This document shows positions 1 through 10,400 of a DNA stretch of 20,755 bases, piece by piece. The stretch's first letter is position 1, and every line of letters begins with the position of its first letter. The notes below the pieces were generated by a model. The model was not told the DNA's origin. It saw only the letters and a program-made list of their open reading frames with translations, and did not search any database. A program made the translations under genes and the position numbers. Source of the DNA: Nemertoderma westbladi (Eukaryota; Xenacoelomorpha; Nemertodermatida; Nemertodermatidae). The stretch spans positions 1-20,755 of the forward strand of contig JAUCBJ010006566.1 in NCBI GenBank assembly GCA_032718475.1, written 5' to 3'.

Positions 1-178
1 TCCAGCAACAAGTTTCTGTGTGTGAGGGGGTCCAGCAACAAGTTTCTGTGTGTGAGGGAGTCCAGCAACAAGTTTCTGTGTGTGCGGGGGTCCAGCAACA
101 AGTTTCTGTGTGTAAGGGGGTCCAGCAACAAGTTTCTGTGTGTGAGGGGTCCAGCAACAAGTTTCTGTGTGTGAGGAG
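1..178. repeat. 30-bp tandem repeat, six copies, truncated at window edge
   Basis: Six near-identical units containing TCCAGCAACAAGTTTCTGTG followed by TGTGAGGGGG-like tails. The first four are 30 bp; the later ones lose one G or decay. The first unit starts at base 1, so the array continues outside the window. The short frame through it is a by-product of a unit length divisible by three and codes for nothing I recognise. Confidence 0.95.
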
Positions 179-522
179 TAGCCCATTGGTAAGGACTTTT
201 ATTCCATATATTTCATTCACTATGTACGATAACTTTCCAATTTCGGCGATAATTCTATATGAGATTAATATCTACTCTATTTGCCGCACTTGCACGGAAT
301 AATATAGATAGTAATTGTAATACCAAGCCAAAGATATGTCTGTGTCTCCAATTCCCCACATGTGTGTCTCCCACATTGGTGTAAGCTGGGACAAACTTAA
401 CTAATTAAACTAATTAAACTAATTAACAGCTAAAATTACAAAGATTTTAATAGTGGAAAGGAGAGTAGGACGTTTTGAATTACCGGTATACCGATTATCA
501 AAATAAAAATGTCTATAATTAA
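179..522. other. AT-rich stretch with no gene seen
   Basis: Between the 30-bp array and the C-rich minisatellite there is only AT-rich sequence, including a small tandem of CTAATTAAA units around 399-427. I looked for a signal-peptide exon followed by a GT donor and found none convincing. Confidence 0.5.
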
Positions 523-1310
523 TCCCCTGTATAGTACCCCACCCCTCCTCCCCATCACTCCCCTACATACCCCACCCCCCTCCCCATCACTCCCCCTGTA
601 TACCCCCTCACTCCCCTGCATACCCCACCCCCCTCTCCATCACTCCCCTGTATACCCACCCCCCCCTCCCCATCACTCCCCCTGTATACCCCCTCACTCC
701 CCTGCATACCCCACCACCCCCGCCCCATCACTCCCCCCTGTATACCCCTCACTCCCCTGTATTACCCCCTCACTCCCCTGTATACCCCACCCCTGTATAC
801 CCCACCCCCTGTATACACCCTCACTCCCTGTATACCCCTCACTCCCCTGCATACCCCACCCCCCTCCCCATCACTCCCCCTGTATACCCCATCACTCCCC
901 TGTTATACCCCCTCACTCCCCTGTATACCCCACCCCCCTCCATCACTCCCCTGTATACCCCCTCACTCCCCTGTATACCCCACCCCCCTCCATCACTCCC
1001 CTGTATACACCCTCACTCCCCTGCATACCCCCTCACTCCCCTGTATACCCCACCCCCCTATCCATCACTCCCCTGTATATCCCCCTCCCCTCCATCACTC
1101 CCCTGTATATCCCCCTCCCCTCCATCACTCCCCTGTATACCCCACCCCCCTCTCCATCACTCCTCCTGTATACCTTCCCTAACTCCCTTCTAGCCCCCCT
1201 CCCTCACTCCCCTGTATATCCCCCTCCCCTCCATCACTCCCCTGTATACACCCCTTCCCCTCCATCACTCCCCTGTCTGTACACCCCCCCCCCCCCCCCA
1301 TCCATCCCCA
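523..1310. repeat. C-rich minisatellite next to the first LAMP acceptor
   Basis: Roughly 30-bp irregular units built from CACTCCCCTGTATACCCC and CACCCCCCTCCAT, ending in a run of 16 C at 1284-1299. The + strand is almost entirely C, T and A; the - strand has many GGGG tracts at short spacing, so G-quadruplex or i-motif formation is possible. The array ends about 35 bp before the acceptor of the first LAMP exon seen, so it may provide or extend the pyrimidine tract. The long frames on both strands are low-complexity artefacts. Confidence 0.93.
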
Positions 1311-1344
1311 CATTGTACCGTTATATCTATATTATATCGCATAG

Positions 1345-1451
1345 ATGATGTATATAAAGTAATGGATGCCGACAAGAAGGTATGTCTCATGGTTCAGATG
1401 AAAGCCACTATTACTTTTACTGGACATGATGGTCTAACGCCTAATACTCCG
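1345..1451 (+). CDS. LAMP1: LAMP exon A: start of luminal domain 1
   Basis: Acceptor CGCATAG and donor CG|GTTAGT bound a 107-bp exon reading DVYKVMDADKKVCLMVQ then MKATITF. The VCLMVQM segment carries Cys 1 of domain 1 and matches the CMMV stretch that opens domain 2. The exon begins with two bases of a split codon (incoming phase 1) and ends in phase 0. The acceptor is weak and follows a minisatellite with a 16-C run. It was chosen because the frame is open from it and the family has about this many residues before Cys 1. It is not the first exon: there is no signal peptide. Confidence 0.82.
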
Positions 1452-4400
1452 GTTAGTAAATTTCGATATTATTCATTTGAAGTTTTAGTTCTGAAGATTT
1501 AATTATATATTAGTTATTTGAGTTAATAACTTTTTTTCATTGAGTTCTGTCTTGGTAGCATTTATATGCAATCCAACCTCCTTAGCAACCTCCCCACTTT
1601 ATTCAGTAGAAGCTGTGCATCTGTTACCGTATTAGAGAGCAGGGCGATGTCATCCGCAAAGTCGGTGTCTGTGACTGTAGTTGCCGTATTCCCTTCGGGA
1701 CCCGACGGATTCCAAAGGACGGAGCAGCCTGCGGGGCTAATACGAGCCTGAAAAGGACTCGAAACGTGACGGAAAGCTGCATTCCCTCGCCAGACACGAC
1801 GGACGCGGACTGGACGGATCACAAGTAGTTGTGGGGTTAAAATCTTCTAAAAGTAAAAGTCGGTAGTCTTATAAAGTGTCAGTGATCTTATAAAATAAAT
1901 ACTTAATTATCATTTTGTCCGTAGGTTTATTATATTTGTGTATATTCTAATTGTTGGTGTTGGTGTGGGGAAGCCCAAATATTTAGAATCAGATCGTTTA
2001 CAGAGAATCAGTTATACGAGAATAAATGGATGTTCAACCGAAGCTATTCCTTTTTCACGGCCTACACGACATACTTTAAGTTTTCCCCACACAATATAGT
2101 TTCAAGAACTTACATCGACGTCATCCCTTTGGATCCATGATTGACGGCAACAAGGATGACATACATTGATACATGTATTTAAAAATAGTAGAATAGCTTA
2201 GTCGAAGTAAAATAAAGTACCGGTAATTGATTTATTTTATTTAATTTATTTTCGTACATTATATATATGAAATGCATCATAACAATATAAGTACAGCGTA
2301 CCGGTATGTATTGTACAGTATACATATAAAGATTAGCACAAGGTAAATAATAATATATAATAAAGGTAAGATCAACAAGTGACGGCATAATAGACACATC
2401 ATAGAGATATCAGATCAGGCCTAATTTTAAAAATACAGCAACAAAAGAAAAACTGACACATAATTTGTCCGATAACAAAGTAGTATTAACAAACTTTATA
2501 AATCGGTTATATAACATTATAAGACGGTGACAAAAACTTACAATCCCTTCGACTTGATATCTGTGAGACTTAAAATGTAGATTCCAAACATTACGTACAT
2601 TATTCCACACTAGAGTACAGCAAGCACAAATATACTGAATATATAATATAATATATAATAGAAATAGAAATATAGACTATGGTAACTAAGTAGAAATGAT
2701 CAGCTTGTACACATATACGATAACATATAATCTAATTCTTCTGCAGAAAACCCCGGCACTTCTAAAGTGCTCAGCCGGCAATCCAAAAGTTCCCTACAAA
2801 TGCGCACTTTATAATTGTTAGCACCGTCACTGCATGGTACATACTTCAATATCTTAACTTGATTATGTTTTAATAATCTTAAATTGTGTTCATTACATAA
2901 ATTGCCAATTTTCCTAAAATTACACCCGGCACGAGATCTACAATCAAATAAAAATAATTCTGCCAAGAAACGAATAGATGGTTTTTTATTTTATTTTTAT
3001 TTATTTATTTATTCCAGACATCAGTAAAATTAAATACATAATACAGACGTCCATATAGCACAGTAAAACAATAAATTGTATTATTATAATTAAATCAACG
3101 TATGTAATGTATGGTAGGGTATAGGGTAGGCTTACTATGTAAGCATCCAGTAAAAAAAAAAATATATTGCATATTAGGTAATATAATAAAAAAATGCCCT
3201 TAGTACAGTAGGCTAGAGTCCAGCATGGCCCGTATCCGCGACGTAGCGGACGTTACCCTGGTGACCGCTTGGATAAGTTTATTATTACTCGCATCTACTC
3301 TGGTAAATAAACTCCTAATCGATTTATGACGGATATGTATGAAACATGGTAGATTGTTATTTCCAAAAAAGAGGGACATACTGTAACCACTTTGTATGGA
3401 GAATAACAACCTAGCCGCCCTATTATACGCCACCTTTAAACGATTATACACTACAGAAGAGTAATTGCTACGTGACCACAATGAATTACAATATACCGTA
3501 GTTAAAAATGCACGAAACAAAGTAACTTTAGCTGATATAGAACAGCATTTAAATTTTCGAACTAACGTATTTGCCTTTGCGTATAACCCTCTATTAGCTT
3601 TCTTGATGTCATAATCATCATCCCTACTCTCATGAAATAAGTGCCCTAAATATACCCATTTGTGAGCTCTGGAAATCTGTTTACCATATAAAAAGAAAGG
3701 AATAACACCATTATTACTATAACTACTAGACAAAAAATACATGACCTTGGTTTTCTTTAGATTGAAAATAATATTGTGATTTACAGCATAACTAAAGCAA
3801 CAATTGATAAGAGACTGCAAACCAATAGCGGAATTAGAGATGAGACATATATCGTCTGCATACATTATATGATTTAATCTACAACCGTCTAATAAGCACC
3901 CCACATTGGTATCCACTAAATCGTAACTGAGTTGATCCATGTATACGTTAAATAAGTATCCACTCAAAATACCCCCCTGCTTAACCCCATTTGATACTGT
4001 AAAAGGACTAGAAAAAGATTCACCCCATTTGACCTGCAATGTTTGCTTTCTGTACCAATAAGCTAATACCCTAACAATATACTTGGGTATACCCTTGAGG
4101 AGAAGTTTCTCAAAAAGTTTATCATGTAGTATTCTATCAAATGCTTTGCTAGAGTCCACAAAGCACACATATACTGAAGAACCGTTATATAAATAATAAT
4201 CAATTATCTCCTTGAGGGTAAAAATGCACATGTTTTAAAGAGGTCAATAAACTTTGAGCAAACGAAACAAACCTAGATTGAATCATTATACATGGGTGAT
4301 TGAACTGCACAATATTTTCTACGATATATCTATGTGTTGTACGGGGTAAGCCAAAAATAATCCTCACATTGATATTCCAAGCACTATAAATACGTGTACA

Positions 4401-7400
4401 TTGTGGAGAAAAAAGGTCCCAAAGACTACTTCCATAAAAACATGTGGCATAAATTCGTTGTATGTTACACAATTGATACTAATTAATTTAGTAACAATAA
4501 TATATTAATTTACTGTAACTAGCACTGGTATTTCGCATACTGGTAGCAATTCTAGAACATATGATCTTGTTTATCACATTTCTTCGAACTTCTTGAATGT
4601 GAAGGGGAAGCGGCATAGCACGAATTAACAATATCCCGCAATAATTTAGTATTCTGCAAATCTTATTTTTTGTACCACTGTATATAGCTTCTACAAATAA
4701 ACCTTGTATAACTACAACAGTGCTGAAGCTAATTTATTTGCGTCAGGTTCTATAACCGAATACCACCTTCTGGGACAGGCGATAATCGATGTATAGCGAT
4801 TGTAGGTTAAACAGTAGTCCTACAGTATTTAAAATAATGACTGGGTAGTGGGTAGGGTATTATGAATAATCTTCTACAAATTACATTGCATAGACTATAA
4901 TCTTTAAATTTGAATTATTTAAGGGAGTAAGTAAATCTTTGGTCCAAAACGTCCGACAAGCAATTCTTATATTTCACTCATTGGGCCGAAAAGTAATAGG
5001 CCAAAACGTCTTGGACCGAATCGTCTGTTACCCAGCCCTGCAGCCGACTGTAGGGGTCCATTTGTTACACCTTAAACCAAGTGTGCCGCCTGGGTTAGGT
5101 TACCTAACACTGGTAGAGAAGCATCCAGTCCAGCATACATTACTATTGCATAAATCATTTGGTATAATTGCTTTTTTTTAGAAAAATTTATATGCACTTA
5201 TATATTTATATACTCCATATTATTATTATTATTATTATTTAGATTCCGTATACGGCTGATCTTCCAAATGCCAAAGATGTTACAACCACTGGCGACTGCG
5301 ATGGATCTTCCGAGAGGTCAATTACACTGGCGTGGAAAGACCAGCTACAAGTTGGTGCCAATTTTAATTTTACCTATACGTTTGTTAACGAGAAGAAGGT
5401 CGTTTCCGTAAAGTCTATTCACGTCAACATTACCAGCGTTGGCAACCCGGCTTTTATGATTGGTGGGTTATATTGTATTTAGGATATTTAATTTTCTGCG
5501 TTGTTGTGTTTATTAACTAAGTACACGGTTGTAGCATAACATGGAGGGTTTGATTGTTTGTTTGACTTTTTTTTTCCAAATTAACATAGTTAAAATCGAT
5601 AAACACTGATACCGTAGAAAACACAACAAAATATAACTATAAATAAAGGTAGCTTTAAACTGACAGTAAGTTAACCACTCAGACATTACAATTAACTCTA
5701 TGATTAAAATACACATTATATAAAAGTAAATAAAATATTAAATCGCTGTTAACTATACTTTAGGACGATAACACATGGCACCATAAGGTAACATTAAACT
5801 AAATATATTTATTGAACCTCCAACACAAGTAAAGTATTAAATATTATGATTAATTAATTGCGAGCAATTAGTAAAATCAAATGTGATAAAAGAAACGGGG
5901 AATAAGTTATCTAATTGAAAATAGCTATAGTGCTGCACCAATTGGGAATCTAGGCGTTTCCATAAAGGTCACATTTAAGGTGATAATCAAAATTAAATAA
6001 GAGTAAATTAAAAATCTAATATTAAATATATGAAGTAGGGGAATATCAACGCCAATAACATCGGACTAATTACTCTTAAAATTAAAATCCTATTGACTGC
6101 GTTTATTGTTTTGGTTAGAATTACGTGCGACTGTAACATTTGAGGCGATATAATAATTCAACGGTGAAACAGGATTACGTATATATTTTGAATATATATT
6201 ACGAATATTCTCAATCTTATACAAATATACTTTACCATAAAACGCAATACTTACTGAATGCGTATTGAGAGTTATTATTATAATGGGTTATTATAATTCA
6301 TTTAATTAATATTATAGGCTCAAAATCACAAAAAGTGGCCAAAATTTTTTTTTTTTGATCCAATTTTTTTTGTAAAAAAAAAAGTATGTAATATTATATA
6401 TCACCAGAAAGCTCTCGATGCGCTGAATTCAATGGTGGTAATTTTCCAATAGCCCCGACCTCATGGTAACAAATAATTGAGAAAAACAGATGTCCATTCC
6501 TTTAACACTTCTCCCACAATGTAACGCCCGATATCAGCCACTCAGAGCCCTTGAATGGTGATTTCCGATGCCTGTAACAATTTGTCCCACCATGTAACAC
6601 CAGTTGTAATTACACTGAAATGTTAAATTAACCTAGATTTCGTATATGAGTGGGAGCTATGCAGCCATTCCTGATCCCAGTAACAGCTCCCAATAAAGCT
6701 TATTTGAAAATATAATCAATCATACGAAATCTTTATGGTCCCCATTTCTGGAAAAATTATAAAATACTATAGTTTATCAAATAACATAAAAAGTTTTAAC
6801 CATTTTAGGTACTTTAGGGACGATTTATATGAAAATCCACAATGTATGACGAGTTTATTACCGAGTTTATAACTGTATATCACTATGGCTGAGCAGTTAG
6901 TCAAAACCTATAAATTGTTCATCAGTTTCATCTCCACGCTCCACATAACCTCATGTACTCCCCACTCCATCTTCTACACTCTCCATAGATTCTCCTGTAT
7001 TCCAAACGTTATCTTGTATAGCCGCCACGGATCTTCCCATACCCCCCACTCCTTCAAAACCTGTAAATTCTTCATTATCACTTTCATCCCCACCCTCAAC
7101 AGATCCACCTGTACCTTCCACTCCATCTTCCCCACCCTCCTCAGATCCTCCTGTACTTCTCACCCTGTCTCCCACACCCTCCACAGATCCTCCTGTACTT
7201 CTCACCCTGTCTCCCACACCCTCCACAGATCCTCCTGTACTTCTCACCCTGTCTCCCACACCCTCCACAGATCCTCCTGTACTTCTCACCCTGTCTCCCA
7301 CACCCTCCACAGATCCTCCTGTACTTCTCACCCTGTCTCCCACACCCTCCACAGATCCTCCTGTACTTCTCACCCTGTCTCCCACACCCTCCACAGATCC

Positions 7401-10400
7401 TCCTGTACTTCTCACCCTGTCTCCCACAACCTCCACAGATCCTCCTGTACTTCCCACTCCGTCTCCCACACCCTCCACAGATCCTCCTGTACTTTTCACC
7501 CTGTCTCCCACACCCTCCACAGATCCTCCTGTACGTTTCACCCTGTCTCCCACACCCTCCACAGATACTCCTGTACTTTTCACCCTGTCTCCCACACCCT
7601 CCACAGATCCTCCTGTACTTTTCACCCTGTCTCCCACACCCTCCACAGATACTCCTGTACTTTTCACCCTGTCTCCCACACCCTCCACAGATCCTCCTGT
7701 ACTTCTCACCCTGTCTCCCACACCCTCCACAGATCCTCCTGTACTTCTCACTCTGTCTCCCACACCCTCCCCAGATCATCCTGTACTTATCACCCTGTCT
7801 CCCACACCCTCCACAGATCCTCCTGTACTTATCACCTTGTCTCCCACACCCTCCCCAGATCCTCCCATACTTTTCACCCTGACTCCCACACCCTCCACAG
7901 ATCCTCCCATTCTCCTCTCGCACCTCTAACTACTGCTCTCGCACTAACTACTCCTCTCGCTCCTCCAACTGCTCCCCTTTCCCTTCCACATCTACCTTTT
8001 CCCCTCACACCTCCAACTGCTCCTCTTGCACCTCTACCTTTTCCCCTCGCACCTCCAACTGCTCCCCTTGCACCTCTACATTTTCCCATCACACCTCCAA
8101 CTACTCCCCTTGCACCTCTATTTTTTTCCCTCCCACCTCTAAAAGCTTCCCTCACGGAGCTCCCAATCTCCCTCTCCCAATCGCAGAAGATAGATCTAAG
8201 ATGGACCGCATTCCATATAAGACAGATCAGTATTATTAGTCCTATTTTTATTTACTTGATACCGGAACGGCAAGCTGATGTCTAATAAGTAATGAAATGT
8301 GGTCTCTATTCTATACCGTACTACTAGGATCGGCATGCTGCATTGCAGCTGCATTTTTAAGAATGCTGTGCCGGCTTGTCAACAAAATTGCACCGCCACA
8401 ACTCCCTATCACCCATGACATTTGCTAGATCATCCGCATCTTTAAGGCCAGTGTTCTTTAAGATGCGTCTCAAGAAAGTCATGGGCTGTCCACCATGCTT
8501 ATTCACTCCATGAGGCTGCCAAAGTACAAGATTATGCACTGGCTGGTCCTCACGGCGAAAGCAATGTCCTGCAAAGCGGAGGCGATTTTGTTCTAGTGTC
8601 AAGCTTGGGGGAACCAATGAGACACCTCCAATGTTATATAGTGTCTGGTTGGAGATGTGTGCATTGTACTTGACACAATGAACCCGGCGTAGCATTCTTG
8701 TGAATGTGCCATCCAGAGATTTGGTGTCCTCAGCAGTTAGAGCCCAGCATGGACTCCCGTAGAGGAGTACTGGAACTACTGCTGCTCTAAATAATCGGAC
8801 CTTAAGTTTCCGATTAATTCTCGGTGACTTCCAAATCCTGGAAAGCCTATTCAAGGCTGCCCATGCCTTTCCCTTACGTATTCGAAGGTCCTCACCTGAC
8901 TTCCGGATCCATGATCCCAGGTAACAGAAGTCGTCCACATGCTCAAGCATACCATCCTTTGAGCTTATGCTCATCCGATCAGAGACTTGCTGAGGACTTT
9001 CAAAGTTAACTGTCAGAATTTTGGTCTTTCTGGAGTTAATAAAAAGACCAACACTAGAAGCAGCATGTTCTAATGAGCTGAGGAGCCGTTGGGCTCCCTC
9101 TAATGATTCTGAGAGTACTCCTAAGTCATCAGCAAAGTCTAGATCAGTTAGGTACTTGGCAGGATTTCCTCGACTTCTGGAGCCAGTAGGTGGAGTTATC
9201 ATCACCCCATCATCATTATAATGATCTAAGGACATTCGTAGAACATAGTCAACCACAATAATGAACAAGAATGGTGCAAGTGTGTCTCCTTGGAGGACGC
9301 CCCATAACACTTCAAATGGTTCTGTGTCACCGTCAACAGTAGACACAAATGTTGTCGAACAAGCAACAAGGAACGGCAAGCTGATGTCTAATAAGTAATG
9401 AAATGTGGTCTCTATTCTATACCGTAGTCACATAGTGTCTGTATCAGTGTCTTATAACTGGTTCTGGTTAGGATTAGTTTGTTTAGTAGTCAATAGTAAA
9501 CTCTATGCACTGCGCTCTCTGTAGATCCAATAACTTCAAATCAAACGCAATAAAGAGGCAGCACTGTTACTGTTACCGGTACAACTGTAGGTAGGTAAGT
9601 ACCAATTCACAGTTAATACTGCTGTTCTGTGTGCATGACCTACAGTCTTATCAATATTATAAAGTCTGCACTACTAAAGTGTTACAGGTGAGACATGTCC
9701 CATTCTGTAGCCCAAAATTATTCGATTTACTTGTTACATGTGGGACGTCCCGTACCTCCTTGTAACCATTTTTTGTGAAACAGGCTTTTGTTACAGGTGG
9801 GACAAAGCTCATGCTGATAAATGTAAAAGCAACTAAAGTCTATTCCATAGTCAATTGTTGCCACAAATGATTACTCACGCAAAAGACCAAGAACTTGGCT
9901 ATACGCTGATATTTGAATCTTCATATCACGTTTGTTAGAACTGATTCTAGAGCATGGTAAAGCAGTGCACTTGGTGTTACACATGGGACAATCCTAATGG
10001 ACATAATCGACTCGCACGTATAAAACAAGCCAAATCTCCGGTTGTGTTTAGTATTTTTTCGTAAAATCTGGTACATTCCACTTCTTGAAGATTTTCCTTT
10101 CAAATAAGAGTTTCGTTTATAGAATCCAAATAAAAACCTATTGGTGAATTCAGTTGTTAACGTTTGGGACAAGTAATTGTCAAAAATAGGGGTATATTAT
10201 CTATTGTTTTATTTAAATATGATATCAATTAAACAATTTGGGAGTTATTCCATTGCATTCCTCTATTATTTAGCTTTAAAATGAGCTATAACTTGTTGAA
10301 ATACACCCAGTAGATGTCAAAATACATCCCCCATAATGCAATGAACTTTTTTGGACAATGGAAAAACCTGCATTTTTTAGTACTAAAAGGTCTGTAAAAT

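Noticed and set aside
18-302. 94-codon frame with VQQQVSVCEG repeats
   Set aside because: The 30-bp unit is a multiple of three and free of stops; the frame breaks where units lose a base. No start context or homology.
1-1344. Possible LAMP signal-peptide exon in the left flank
   Set aside because: I found no Met followed by a hydrophobic stretch ending at a phase-1 GT donor, so the exon is presumed outside the window.
509-1348. 279-codon frame of Pro/His/Tyr/Ser repeats
   Set aside because: It is a translation of the C-rich minisatellite; minus-strand frames of similar kind coexist and unit lengths vary, so there is no sign of coding constraint.
4939-5181. 80-codon plus-strand frame
   Set aside because: Overlaps the repeat-like intron segment, has no recognisable domain, and no conserved start or splice context.
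7101-7898. CRISPR-like array
   Set aside because: Units are contiguous without spacers, and the context is an animal intron.
6951-8155. Three minus-strand repeat frames (GDRVRSTGGSVEGV, ICGGCGRQGEKYRR, RGARGAVGG types)
   Set aside because: Alternative frames of the same 42-bp arrays. Cys-Gly-Gly-Cys spacing looks metal-binding, but it arises from low-complexity DNA and lies in competing frames. Not annotated as genes; mentioned under the longest frame.
8824-9221. Two plus-strand frames opposite the LINE RT
   Set aside because: Shadows of the minus-strand reverse transcriptase frame, which carries clear motifs.
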